A program made the translations under genes and the position numbers. From Brachionus plicatilis (lineage: Eukaryota > Rotifera > Eurotatoria > Ploima > Brachionidae): DNA of 64,000 nt. The stretch lies in contig QEOQ01000207.1 of NCBI GenBank assembly GCA_010279815.1, positions 1,024,490 through 1,088,489 of the forward strand, in the 5' to 3' direction. This document shows positions 25,597-35,413 of this stretch, in pieces. Under the pieces are notes generated by a model. The model ran no database searches, was not told the DNA's origin, and was given only the letters and a program-made list of their open reading frames with translations. The stretch's first letter is position 1. Every line of letters starts with the position of its first letter.

Positions 25597-26775
25597 TCAA
25601 AAAGACGCTAAAACAGATCGCGCCGCATCGGTCAAACTAGCTTGATTATCAAAATTGGCAAAATCAAAATTTTTTTTCCAATCATTGTTTTTCTCATCAC
25701 TTTTCACGTTCAAAAATTTGGATGGACTGTCAATTTTGGGACACAAAAAATTGGCATCATTCAAATTTTCACTAAATGACAAGTAGCCACTGTCCGAAAA
25801 TTCGGACTTCAACCTCATGCTTTTCTGCTTCAGTCTTTCGGCCTGTTCTTCTTTGAGCTTGATTTTTTGAATGGCATTCTTGAGCGGCGTCGGTGTTCGC
25901 ACATTCATTATGTATCCATAATTTTGGTTCAAAATAGCTGTGTTTTGCTTCAGCGGTGTCGAGCACGACTCATCTTTTTCTATCTTGTTCAAGTAACTAC
26001 TTGTGTCCACAAAGTCAAACAAATTTTGGTCAAAAAGTCCCGGATCATCGAACACAATGGAAGGACACAAATCATCGCTTAGCTTGGCATCGCCATTGCA
26101 CAAATTTTCCTTGTCTTTTCTGGTCTTTGATTTGGTCGGCTTGGGACTGCCTCTGTAAGGAGTGTCATCAAGCCTTTTCTTCATGGTCGAGTTCCAGTGG
26201 TTCTTGATTGCGTTGTCTGAGCGCCCGGGAAGGTATTTGGCGATCTCGGCCCATTTGTTTCCCATTTTAAGGTGAAGGTCGTACAACAGTTGGTCCTCGG
26301 CCTCGGTCCAGGCCGTTTTTTTGATATCTGGGTTCAAATGATTGTGCCACCTTTCGCGACACTGCTTGCCAAGACGGCCCTTGAGATGCTTGGCGATCAG
26401 CGACCATCGCTTGGGGCCGTATCTCTGCACAAGTTCGATCACCTTGGAGTCTTCTTCTTTGGTCCAAGGGCCCTTGATTAGCTCGGGGTTGAGGACTTTT
26501 TGCCACCGCTGCTGACACTGGTATTCAGTGCGGGGTGGAAATGAGAAACTTAGAGAAATGGTTTTCCAGTCTTTTGAGTTGGCCGGGTACTGGTCGCACA
26601 AATGATTGAGCAGCTCGTCTTCTTCTTTGCTCCAGCGGTTCTTTGGTTTTGGCTGCACTGCTGGAGAAGAGACAAATTGACGAGTGGAATTGTTCAGGTC
26701 GTCAAATGAGGAGTCAAGTTCGTTCTCTTCTTCGTCATTGTTGTACATTAGCCATGGAGAGTTAGAGTATTCCAT
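25597..26775 (-). CDS. MYB: Three-repeat (R1R2R3) Myb transcription factor
   Basis: An intronless 392-aa member of the animal Myb family (A-, B-, c-Myb and Drosophila Myb), nuclear regulators of cell-cycle genes. Three Myb repeats span about residues 46-200. Their tryptophans are at 48/70/91 (R1), 104/124/143 (R2) and 156/175/194 (R3). R3 carries the hallmark WAEIAKYLPGRSDNAIKNHW. Downstream, RTPTPLKN at 293-300 resembles the conserved C-terminal 'TPTPFKNAL' element of B-Myb-type proteins. Several Ser/Thr-Pro sites (SP, TP) could be CDK targets. The acidic region at 240-262 (FDDPGLFDQNLFDF) may serve transactivation. The protein is shorter than vertebrate Mybs (about 640-700 aa), like compact invertebrate versions. 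A single coding exon is unusual for this family and could reflect intron loss. Confidence 0.93.
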   Translation of the reverse strand: MEYSNSPWLMYNNDEEENELDSSFDDLNNSTRQFVSSPAVQPKPKNRWSKEEDELLNHLCDQYPANSKDWKTISLSFSFPPRTEYQCQQRWQKVLNPELIKGPWTKEEDSKVIELVQRYGPKRWSLIAKHLKGRLGKQCRERWHNHLNPDIKKTAWTEAEDQLLYDLHLKMGNKWAEIAKYLPGRSDNAIKNHWNSTMKKRLDDTPYRGSPKPTKSKTRKDKENLCNGDAKLSDDLCPSIVFDDPGLFDQNLFDFVDTSSYLNKIEKDESCSTPLKQNTAILNQNYGYIMNVRTPTPLKNAIQKIKLKEEQAERLKQKSMRLKSEFSDSGYLSFSENLNDANFLCPKIDSPSKFLNVKSDEKNNDWKKNFDFANFDNQASLTDAARSVLASF

Positions 26776-27065
26776 CCTGGTTTAAGATGAAGAAAAAAAA
26801 AATTTTTTTTTTTCGATTTTTTTCACGATGAACTATTGATTGAAAATAGAGTTCGACTGGGTCGATGTGCAAAGTGAGTGTAAAAGGTGGAGTCAAGTTT
26901 AAGTCTTGGATTTGAATTTTCGTCCATTTTCCCGCATAAAAAAGTACATGCTTAACTTGTTGAACTTTTGAAGATTTAATTTTATTTTAAATAGGTGACA
27001 CTTTTTTTGTCTTGTATTATCTGACCGAAAATTTAAGTGGCACGAAATCTCTCTAGTATTGACTA
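26776..27065. other. Presumed 5' region of the Myb gene
   Basis: Short AT-rich stretch directly upstream of the minus-strand Myb start, followed by the foldback element. It should contain the promoter and 5' UTR. No specific motif is called. Confidence 0.35.
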
Positions 27066-27783
27066 ATGGGCAATTTACTGTTATTATTCAACTTTTTCAA
27101 TTTTTATTAATATAAAACTCTTTCGATTATTTCAATTATTCAACTATTACAGTCATTCAACTTTCTTCAACTTTTTCAGTTTTTTTCAATATTGAAATTT
27201 TTTAATCCTTATCCAATTTTGGCGTTTTTTAGCATTGAAAATACTAAAAAACGAGAAAACTTTACTGAGTGTTTATACCTTTTAAAAAAATCAATCACTA
27301 AAAAATTAATTATTATAAATTAATTAAGAAAAAATCCTATCTCAAAACTATAACAAAATTTATCCTAAAATCCAGGGCTACGTCCCGGACCCCTTTGATT
27401 TTATCTTAAATTTTGTTAAAATAAATCTAGTTTTAAAATAAACCCTAAATTGACAATACGCATAGTCAATACATGGTAAATTTTAAAATTAGATTTCTTT
27501 AACTTGCAAATTATATTGTTTTAAAATTTATTCTTTTAAAGTAAAAATTCATAGTGAAAGGAATTGAAAAAGTTGAAGAAAGTTGAATAACTGTAATAGT
27601 TGAATAATTGAAATAATTGAAGGAATTTTATGGATAAGAATCGAAAAAGTTGAAAAAAGTTGAAGAAAGTTGTACATTTGGAATAGTTGAATAGTTGAAA
27701 TAATTGAGAGAATTGTTAAATACAAATTGACCCAAAGTTGAAAAAACATTTTTCAAATTTTAATAATTTTTCAAATTGCCCAT
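27066..27783. mobile_element. Foldback-type element with long inverted arms
   Basis: The termini are exact inverted 11-mers: atgggcaattt at 27066-27076 and aaattgcccat at 27773-27783. Inside, the arm 27087-27179 (ttcaactttttcaattttta...) pairs with 27561-27652 over about 90 bp with few mismatches. The right arm is followed by a second, diverged copy of the same unit (27640-27740). The arms consist of TTGAA-rich short repeats. The centre holds a smaller hairpin (27330-27445) around a GC-rich tip 'ccagggctacgtcccgga'. No ORF is present. It fits a non-autonomous foldback/MITE transposon. Confidence 0.7.
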
Positions 27784-27815
27784 GAATGCACATTTTTTTC
27801 TCTATTCAATTTTTT

Positions 27816-27963
27816 TAGAAAAAGTTAATATTATTATATACCATGCTCATTTAAACTTCAAAATCGATACTTTTCTTGAGCAAGGATCTAAAATCTGAGG
27901 ACTAAAATTAATACCGTGGTCATATGATGAGGAACCACGGTATATGTACTAACTTTTTCTTTT
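27816..27963. mobile_element. Small hairpin (MITE-like) element
   Basis: Imperfect inverted ends (agaaaaagttaatattattatatacc near 27817, and its complement ending at 27963) enclose a perfect 10-bp stem ataccgtggt/accacggtat at 27911-27920 and 27934-27943. It is about 150 bp and non-coding. Confidence 0.45.
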
Positions 27964-28078
27964 TCTTATTATTTATATTATTTTTTTATGTAATGTAATG
28001 ATAAAATCCAAAATTTATTCTTCTCAAATTCAAAAAAACAACAATACCATAAAGTCGGAAAAATCTACTTTAGCTATG

Positions 28079-28430
28079 ATACCCTAAAAGTCCGAAAAGT
28101 GCTCATCCAAAAGACTGAAAACCATTAGTCTTACAAATTGCCTAGCTAAACTAGCCGAAAAATCAATTTATTCTAGAACGGCAGATTTTTAAAAGAAATA
28201 ATATCAAAATAACTCAACAGTCCGGTTTTCGTTTAAGATGTCAAATCGAAAATATGCGAAGCTTATCTTTTACAAAAAAACATGAAAACAAATTATCAAT
28301 TTAATGTTAAATTTAAACAATTTAACTGTAGAAAAAAAAGTTATTGTTACATTTTTGATATTGCTTCAGCTTTTGATATGATATGGCATGAAGAACTGTT
28401 TTTTAAACTTATGAGCTTTAAAAGTCAAAG
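28079..28430 (+). mobile_element. Decayed LINE reverse transcriptase (Jockey/CR1-like)
   Basis: Plus-strand fragments in shifting frames read TISLTNCLAKLAEKSIYSR, then QSGFRLRCQIEN, then YIFDIASAFDMIWHEELFFK. These correspond in order to the RT motifs 'RPISLTNCLAKLxEK', 'QSGFRxxRxTxD' and 'FxDIxKAFDKVWHxGLxxKL'. Several frameshifts and stops are present. The end is interrupted by a piece of the hAT-like MITE family (28423-28475). Confidence 0.8.
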
Positions 28431-28475
28431 GACATGACTTGACTTTAACTTTATGACTTTTAAACAACTTTGATC
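28423..28475. mobile_element. Internally deleted hAT-like MITE copy
   Basis: agctttaaaagtcaaagg... at the left and ...gacttttaaacaacttt at the right are inverted versions of the family terminus tgtttaaaagtcacaagtc seen at 43504. It sits at the edge of the LINE relic. Confidence 0.5.
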
Positions 28476-28636
28476 TAGACCATTTTACATTGAGTTTGCT
28501 TCACTAGAACTAACTATCACTTTAAAAAAATTTACATTTTATTCTTAGATTAGCCTTCTCATTCTATTCTATTTTTTTTTTTATTCCATTCTTTATTAAA
28601 TTAATCTATATAATTGATATATTAAATTAATCGACC

Positions 28637-28798
28637 TTCCTGTATTCTGGCTCTGGAAACACAAGACAACACGGCGTAGAGAAAATGCTTTCAAGGCAAG
28701 CAATGGAAGTAATGATTGAATTAGAGCCAATAATTGATAGACTGATTCGCATACTGCTAAAAGAGCAGCATTGTAACACGTTGGTCATGCAATGCTAA
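28637..28798 (+). mobile_element. RTE-type LINE endonuclease fragment
   Basis: A 53-codon frame reads FLYSGSGNTRQHGVEKMLS, then A..VMIELEPIIDRLIRI, then NTLVMQC followed by a stop. It matches the APE endonuclease stretch of RTE-clade LINEs ('YSGxxxxxHGVGxMLSxxA...PIxDRLIxxRF...NxTxIQCYAPT'). It lies upstream of, and on the same strand as, the RT fragment at 29166, so both probably derive from one insertion. Confidence 0.75.
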
Positions 28799-29165
28799 TA
28801 CTGTAATGGGCAACAAATAAAATCATCGATAATTTTTAAAAAAATTCTATTAGTATGTTTTTTAAATTGACCAGAGTTGGTAAAAGTTCAAAAATTAATT
28901 AAAAATATGCAAAAGTTGAAAAATTTTACATTAAGCTTTTAACATTCTTAAATTACTAAAAAATTCTTCCTCATTAATCTCGATACTTCTTTGCATTCAT
29001 CTAAATCAATCTTTTTCACTTTCACAAGAATATAATGTAAAAATGTTATGTTCTAAATTAATTCTGACTTTGACTTTGATTTACTACCAACACTGAAATT
29101 TTTAATAGATGATATGAATTTATTTCAAATTAATTCTAAATTTTCAACAGTTAAGAGCAGGTAAA

Positions 29166-29346
29166 AAATTGGTGGAGCACTTAATGGAAATTCTAAATAG
29201 ACCAGATCCCAAGGAGAGCATCTATCTTTAACTCGCTGGCATTGACATCGAAGTATCAAGCAAAAAGGAAGTAAAGGCTGCGGTGAGGGATTTGAAGAAC
29301 AGGAAAGCCTCGGGTATCGACGGTGTTTCGGCAGAAATCTTAAATT
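29166..29346 (+). mobile_element. RTE-type LINE, start of reverse transcriptase domain
   Basis: Plus-strand frame KLVEHLMEILNRPDPKES, one stop, then LAGIDIEVSSKKEVKAAVRD and LKNRKASGIDGVSAEIL. This is the region where RTE/craniofacial-like LINEs read 'WxEHFxxxLNRxxP...KxEVxxAIxxLKNxKAPGIDxIxAELLK'. It ends abruptly at a TAA and no catalytic core follows, so the copy is 3'-truncated. Confidence 0.85.
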
Positions 29347-31020
29347 AATTTTCAAGAATATTTTTAGTATATGTTTTTTTAAGTTTTTTTTCATTGATAA
29401 ATCTTAAATAAAAAAAAAAAAATTGCCAACTGCTACTACCGTTCCTCTCATAACATTATTTGATTTATTTTTTTCAAATAAACAAATTAAAAAATCTTAA
29501 AAAAATTAAAACGCTTCATTTTCCCAAAGATCACTTCAGCAAAACATTCATTTTAGGTTTCAAAAATGTATCTAAATTTAGAAAATTATTGAAATAAAAA
29601 ACTAGATTACAATCTTTATTTTATTGACTTACAAATATACTAATCGACCAAGAATTTAACAAAATTACTTTCTTTACAATTATAATCATATCACTATTTT
29701 GATGCCTTTAACTTTATTAATATTCCTATACAAGTTTAGATGTTCCTCTGATTATAAGTACATGTCCAAGCCACCGCAATCCTTTAATATTGATACATTG
29801 ACTCATTGGTTCGAAATTCGTTCTTCTGTATAGTTCAGCGCCTGAAAATGTAACATAATTTAGGTAAATTTAGGTAAATTTCATAAATATATCAAAAATT
29901 CTTGTATCAAAGCAGTTCTGAAGATATAGCTATTTTTTACTTTTTAAATTATATTTATTTTATTAAGTTTTAATTGAGATGAGTTTTTATTTAAATAAGC
30001 TTTTTAAATTAAAGTGAAGTTAATTAAAATATTGGTATCTAAAAATTATTCGCCTTTAAAAGATATTTATTTAGAATCTTTAGTATTTAGTTACGCGGTT
30101 TAACCTGTCGCAGAAATTAATAATAATAATTACAATCAAAAATAAGATTTTAAATAAGATTTTGATGCAAATAACTCAGTGAGTGTTCAAAAAAAATGCT
30201 CAGTAGTAAAAAAAATAAAAAATAAATAATAAATTGAAAATTGAAATAATAAATTAAAAATAACCTATCAGTTTGAGCACTTGAATTTATTCGATCCCTT
30301 TTGTCGAAACTAATTCAGGAGTTTTCATGGACTTAAATAATTTTGAAGTTATAAACTTTTGATTTAAAAAACTAAATGTTTTACTTACTGTTAACAATTT
30401 TGCTAATGTCATTTAGATTTTTTAAATAAAAGTTAAGTTCGTGTTTGTTGCTCATTTTCTTTTTCTCCATTTTTCTTTAAGAAAAATATGGAAATATTTT
30501 TTTTTAGTCAAATATTGAAATAAAATAAGCGACTTTTAAAAACTTTTATCAAAACAAAAATTTGATCTGTATTGCAGTTGTTTAATGTAAAAAAAATCAT
30601 AAAGCGGGAAAAAATTATTTTTAAATCAAGTTAAAAAATATGTGATCAATTATTAAATTTCGAGATAAAATTTTGTTAATTGATCTATCAAAGGTATTTA
30701 AGTTGATCAAATACCGGATTAACAGTCTTGATTATTAAACGAATGGGATTTAAAGTTTTATAAAAAAACAGAAATTTCTCAATAAAACCAAAAAGAAAAA
30801 TATACATAAAATACATAAAATATAAATCAAAGATAAAAATTAATTATTTGAAATATAAGACTATGTTCAATTTATTTTCTTAAAATAATTGAAAAAATTA
30901 AATATAACTTTTAATCAACTAGAATTAAAGTTATTTTTATTGAGTATTTATTTTTAATAAAATAATCCTTCGATTTCTTTACTTATTTGATTCAAGTTTT
31001 CAATTCAATTGTGGATTTTT
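29347..31020. other. Intergenic AT-rich DNA
   Basis: No supported gene, RNA or repeat. The short G+C-richer patch near 29740-29830 has no open frame that I recognise. Confidence 0.4.
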
Positions 31021-31043
31021 TCTACTTTTAAAGAAATTCATAT

Positions 31044-31093
31044 CAGTAGTAGTAGTAGTAGTAGTAGTAGTATCTATAGTAGTAGTATCTGCA
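31044..31093 (+). repeat. AGT trinucleotide microsatellite
   Basis: An array of AGT units (about eight perfect), interrupted by ATCT and followed by further AGT units. Confidence 0.9.
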
Positions 31094-31124
31094 GTATATA
31101 TATTTCTATCCTTATAAACTAAGG

Positions 31125-31178
31125 CTTTGGCAGACTTTGCTTTGCTTAAGTCATATCATCAAGCAAAGTCTGCCAAAG
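31125..31178. repeat. Perfect 18-bp inverted repeat with 18-nt loop
   Basis: ctttggcagactttgctt at 31125-31142 is the exact reverse complement of 31161-31178. The loop and right arm are also partly duplicated in direct orientation (aagtcatatcatcaagcaaa at 31148, aagtcatttcatcaaggaaa at 31176). It may be a remnant of a palindromic mobile element. Confidence 0.8.
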
Positions 31179-32435
31179 TCATTTCATCAAGGAAATCAAA
31201 ATTTTATCTTAGCTCCAAATAAATTCTTAAAAATCTTCAATTTCTATTTTATAAATTTATTTATGCGTCAAAGTGTAGTAAAATAATCTATAATTTGCTT
31301 TTATAAAATTACTTGTTTATCCAGTCTAAGAGTATGTGAAGTCTTTAATCATCAGCTAGAATATTTTTTAAAATAATTTTTTATTTTTCAAAAGATTTGT
31401 CGCAATTTTACTCTCTAATTAAAAATGTTTGCGTCTCGTCTGAATACAAATTTGACTAATAATGTTTAAAGAATTAAAAAGTGGTAATTTGGAAAAATTA
31501 GAATAGTAATCTTTTTTTGGTCCAATTTAAACTAAAATTTTTTTTAAATACTATTGAATTAGAAAATTTATTAATTTTAAATTTATTATTTCATTGATGT
31601 TTTTTAATGTCATAAAAATCACAAATACCAAGTTTGTTTATTAAATTTAAATTCAATCATCCACTATAATAACTGAAAAGACACTTAAAAAAATAATTAA
31701 TTAAATTTTTTTGTAAATGGCCTGATAAATTCCATTAGGCTCTAATCAATAATATATGATTTTAAATATTTCATGCGCAATTTTTATGGCTATTGATAAA
31801 AATTAATTGAATTTGACTTAAAAATATCTTTTTTTTTGAAAATAGATAACAAATGGATTTTTGGCTTATTATTAGGAATCAAATATAATTCTTGTAGACC
31901 TAATCAATTTTTAATAGTCAATAAGAATTACGATAAAAAGGTAAAATTTAAAATAAAAACGTTTTTTTGATATTTACGTGAAATGTTATCTCATTTTTTC
32001 AATTTATAAATTAGGTAAAAATGCCAAATTAAGCTTCAAAAATGTAAGATTTTTTAAGAACAAGTACAAGATTAAATTTTTTAATTAATCGTTAATTATT
32101 ATTAAAAACGCTTCAAGACTTTATAGTTAAATTTAAATTAAGTGTTGGTTTAAAATATACAGTTTGACGAATTAGATTCAAATTGAGTCTCACGAAATCA
32201 TAATATATTTTATGCTTAAATTCAAACTTTTTATTAGGTTCTTAAAGAAGATTTTCTATCAGGCTAATAATGTCAATTTTAGCAATACCTACACATTTGT
32301 CAAAATTGCTCTTTTTTAAGTTAAATATTTAAAAACATTCTTTTTAATTTGAAAAAAATATTAAAAATCCAATTTTAAGATTATAAATTTAAAAATTTGA
32401 TTTTAGATCATATAATCAAATATTTTCAATTTATA
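31179..32435. other. Intergenic, upstream of neuropeptide gene
   Basis: AT-rich with no clear feature. The promoter of the next gene should lie near its right end. Confidence 0.4.
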
Positions 32436-32914
32436 ATGGTTTCTAATTGTATATGGCCTAAACTTAAGTTATTGAGCCTAATTTTTATCATGATCCCGGT
32501 ACTCTACACAAATTGTATGCCGAATCATGGATATGATCATGACTCATATGAGTTATTCAATGTGAAGTTAGACCAAAAATACAAAGAACTTTCCAGAATA
32601 AACCAGTTTTTGGCTTTTATCGACTTTTTTAGAAGAAACAAAATTAATTCCAAAAGTCAGTTTCTTGATTCAAAAGCCCAAAGTTTGGCTGAAAATACGG
32701 ATCAAAAAGTAACAAAAAAATCCAGAAATGACTTCATAAAGTAAAAAATAACTTCTTTGCAAAAAAATATCAAATATTAATTTTTTTTTGTTATAGAAAA
32801 CTCAAAACAGATTGTCACCTAGGCCTAGGAATGGGTTATTTATGTCATGCATTTTCGATCACAAAATTTGCACAGCATCAAAAGCTTTTATCTAATCCTA
32901 AAGGACCGGGTTAA
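32436..32914 (+). CDS. Candidate calcitonin/DH31-type neuropeptide precursor, two exons
   Basis: Exons 32436-32740 and 32797-32914 (intron gtaaaa...ttatag, 56 nt) encode 140 aa. Residues 1-27 form a signal peptide: KLKLLSLIFIMIPVLYTNC is strongly hydrophobic. The middle is hydrophilic with basic sites (RRNK, KKSR). Exon 2 gives a dibasic KK site and then a peptide of about 36 residues. It has two cysteines spaced C-x9-C (CHLGLGMGYLC) and ends in Pro-Gly before the stop, the signal for a C-terminal prolinamide. In calcitonin/DH31 peptides, Pro-NH2 is the usual C-terminus, an N-terminal disulfide ring marks calcitonins, and an 'LGLxRGF/Y' motif marks DH31. Both traits appear here. The ATG at 32436 is chosen because it directly precedes the hydrophobic stretch. 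The secreted amidated peptide would act through class B GPCRs. Precursor organisation is clear; family assignment is inference. Confidence 0.65.
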
Positions 32915-33077
32915 TGCTAAATTCTCTTCAGTACTTATACATTGATGTTTAACATTTATCAAACCGCTCACAATATGTTTAATTAAAAAAATTTTTAGAT
33001 ACTAAAAAGTCTATTTTTTTAAAATTTGCCTAATAAATATTTTAGAATAACAAAAAAAAATCTTGTTTAAAAAAAAT

Positions 33078-33150
33078 CGCCCGATAAGGGGCTCGAACCC
33101 TTGGCCTTGAGATTAAAAGTCTCACGCTCTACCGACTGAGCTAACCGGGC
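33078..33150 (-). tRNA. trnK-UUU: tRNA-Lys (anticodon TTT)
   Basis: On the minus strand the acceptor stem GCCCGGT pairs with ATCGGGC at 33079-33150, with G:U/A variations and discriminator G at 33078. The A box TAGCTCAGTCGG and B box GGTTCGAGCCC are consensus. The anticodon stem TGAGA/TCTCA frames the loop CTTTTAA, giving anticodon TTT. There is no intron. A run of T on the coding strand (33071-33076) follows immediately and would be the Pol III terminator. Confidence 0.97.
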
Positions 33151-33499
33151 CTACGCACTTAGCACTTATAATGTTTCATTTTTAAATCGTCCCAATTAAT
33201 TATTAAATAATTTGGATTAAAAATAAATCATAGTCTAACTCATAAATAAATTTCTTCATTTATTTATGAATTGTTAACAAAGTAAAATTTATCAAAAGAA
33301 ATTTAATTAAACTTTTCTAATATCAATCAAAAGACATTTTTACTTACTTACTTTAAAATATTTATCAAATGAACAATCTTGCATAATTTTCAAAAATTTT
33401 ATAAACTATAATTCTACCCTTAATAATTATATGCTTGAAATTTTTTCCAACTAAAATAATAAGTTTGTATATAAAATCGAAAATACTCATCCACACATA

Positions 33500-35413
33500 A
33501 TGGCTGACACGCCGAACGACCAGAATAATTCGGACTCCGCAAACAGTAAATCAACAAGGCAAAAATTTTACCAAGTGCAAAAGGATCTGGAAAACTATGA
33601 CCTGCTTTGTCTCAGCCACAAGGAAATTCTAAGCGGAATATACGATTTCTATATGGACTTTTCTCCGTCGGTAATACGAAAAATATTCCTAGTGATTTTC
33701 AACTCAAACAAAGTATTCAGGCAAATTTTGGTCAATTTTATTTTCTACCATTCGATCTGGTGGTCAACCAACTCCATCACCAACAACTTGGCCATAAACT
33801 ATTCTCTCATAAATCCCTATTTATTTGCCATAATTGTTTACTTTAACTACTATGAGTTTCTCATAAACCAAATATTGCTGCGCTATGTCCTTTTCTACAC
33901 CATCAAATCCCTTCACTTGATAAACCACAATAATCTACGATGCCTACTGAGTCGCATCGAGTCATTTTTATATTTTTCAATTTGTCTAGCAATATCCATC
34001 TACATGAAATTTTATTTAAAATTTTCAATCAAACTGATAGTTTTGTTCTCAGGCCCTCATCTATTTTTCATGCTCTACAACCACTTCGACATAAATGTGA
34101 CCATTTTAAATTTTTGTTTGTTCACCAATGAGCTGGTGAAGCCGTCGACCGAGTCTTATGTCAGAGACCCGGAAGCTAAACCGAGCAGGCCCAAAAATAC
34201 ATTTGTGTATTCAGACTGTTCGAATATGTCCATAGATGATTATCTAAAAAGCAAAATAAATGTACCGAGTCTTTTAGCGGGCAGAACGGTCTCAAATGCA
34301 AGTGGCCAGGAGACAGCAAGATCTTTTAGAAATTCGACTAGCAGAGGAAAAAATTGGTCCAAGACAAAAATTTTAAAATTTTTTTTGATTGAAAAAGTTC
34401 AAAATATTTTTTTTTATTTTTTAAAAATTTTTAAATTTAACTTTAAAAAATTTACGGCTAGAATTAAATTTTTAAGTGAAGTGGTGCGCTCGATTCCACG
34501 AACCAGCCAAGTCAGAATATCAAAACGAAACTCGTTTAATTTTAGCCAAAGTGGCGCTGCTGGCTCCTCGTCGGCTCTGACAGCTTTAACTTCCAATAAT
34601 AACTTTGTGCTGAACACTAATTTAATTAATTTGACAAGAATTTATTATGTGCACCATAAGTGCCAAAGAGATGCTTCGAGTCTGAGGGAAGAAAATGAAC
34701 TTTTGCGCTTCGAATTCACCACAAGATTAAAAGAGTGCCTTATGCGGTCAATTGAATCTATCTATTTTATATTTGTCCTAACTAGATTATGTGTGCCGCA
34801 AAATGTAAATGTCCGCAGTGTGGAATATTTTATTTATTTGTCACTGAGCATCATCAGCACATTCATATCCTTTTTTACGTACTATATTCCGGCATCTTTT
34901 ATCGTTTCGCTAAATCGGAATGCTGAGCATCTGGGCAAATGGGTAAAAGAGGAAAGAGAAGATGTCAAAGATGTCAAAGATGTCAAAGCTGAGAATTTTT
35001 CCTTTTCCAAAGCTAATGCTGCTTTACAGCCGGTCAACAAATGGATGAGCTCTAAAATTTATTTCAGGAAAGAGAGGGTGACTTATGATGGAAGTGTTTA
35101 TCAAGCTGCAACAGTGTCCTGTGTGGCCATACCTGGAAACAAAAGACACGAGACATTTTATGATTTGTTCTGTAGTCCGATGAGAATTGTGACCTTAATG
35201 TTTTTTCTGCAAATTGTTTTTATTACTTTGCTGGTTACTTTGGTATTTTTGAATAGACGGTGGTATTCTGTTCTGATAAACATATTCGAATTGTTGTTCA
35301 ATTCGCATACAATTTTCATTGTTTTTAGGGATTTTTTTGTTTTCTATTTTCAGAAAAAGCATCTTGCTCGACTGTCTCTTGATATTGCTAATTGTGACAA
35401 AAAAAATAATTAA
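33500..35413 (+). CDS. TMEM39: TMEM39 family ER transmembrane protein
   Basis: An ORF of 637 codons for a multi-pass membrane protein of the TMEM39A/B family, ER proteins linked to secretion and autophagy control. Hydrophobic segments lie near residues 74-88, 106-126, 155-180, 180-195, 418-432, 442-466, 570-595 and 600-625. Family landmarks in the second half include IYYVHHKC near 381, the coiled stretch before TTRLKECL near 408, the pair IPASF...NAEHLGKW near 463-481, and the C-terminal PMRIV...FRDFFVFYF block. The middle (residues about 215-285 and 330-370) is polar and variable. Residues about 286-325 come from a stretch of extreme A/T composition (34357-34476). That stretch could be an in-frame 120-nt intron (GTCCAA...TTTTTAAG), in which case the protein is 597 aa. 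Confidence 0.88.
   Translation: MADTPNDQNNSDSANSKSTRQKFYQVQKDLENYDLLCLSHKEILSGIYDFYMDFSPSVIRKIFLVIFNSNKVFRQILVNFIFYHSIWWSTNSITNNLAINYSLINPYLFAIIVYFNYYEFLINQILLRYVLFYTIKSLHLINHNNLRCLLSRIESFLYFSICLAISIYMKFYLKFSIKLIVLFSGPHLFFMLYNHFDINVTILNFCLFTNELVKPSTESYVRDPEAKPSRPKNTFVYSDCSNMSIDDYLKSKINVPSLLAGRTVSNASGQETARSFRNSTSRGKNWSKTKILKFFLIEKVQNIFFYFLKIFKFNFKKFTARIKFLSEVVRSIPRTSQVRISKRNSFNFSQSGAAGSSSALTALTSNNNFVLNTNLINLTRIYYVHHKCQRDASSLREENELLRFEFTTRLKECLMRSIESIYFIFVLTRLCVPQNVNVRSVEYFIYLSLSIISTFISFFTYYIPASFIVSLNRNAEHLGKWVKEEREDVKDVKDVKAENFSFSKANAALQPVNKWMSSKIYFRKERVTYDGSVYQAATVSCVAIPGNKRHETFYDLFCSPMRIVTLMFFLQIVFITLLVTLVFLNRRWYSVLINIFELLFNSHTIFIVFRDFFVFYFQKKHLARLSLDIANCDKKNN

Noticed and set aside
34357..34461. 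105-nt intron in TMEM39 ending at ACGGCTAG
   Set aside because: Joining these ends would create a TGA stop; the acceptor at 34476 keeps frame and is preferred.
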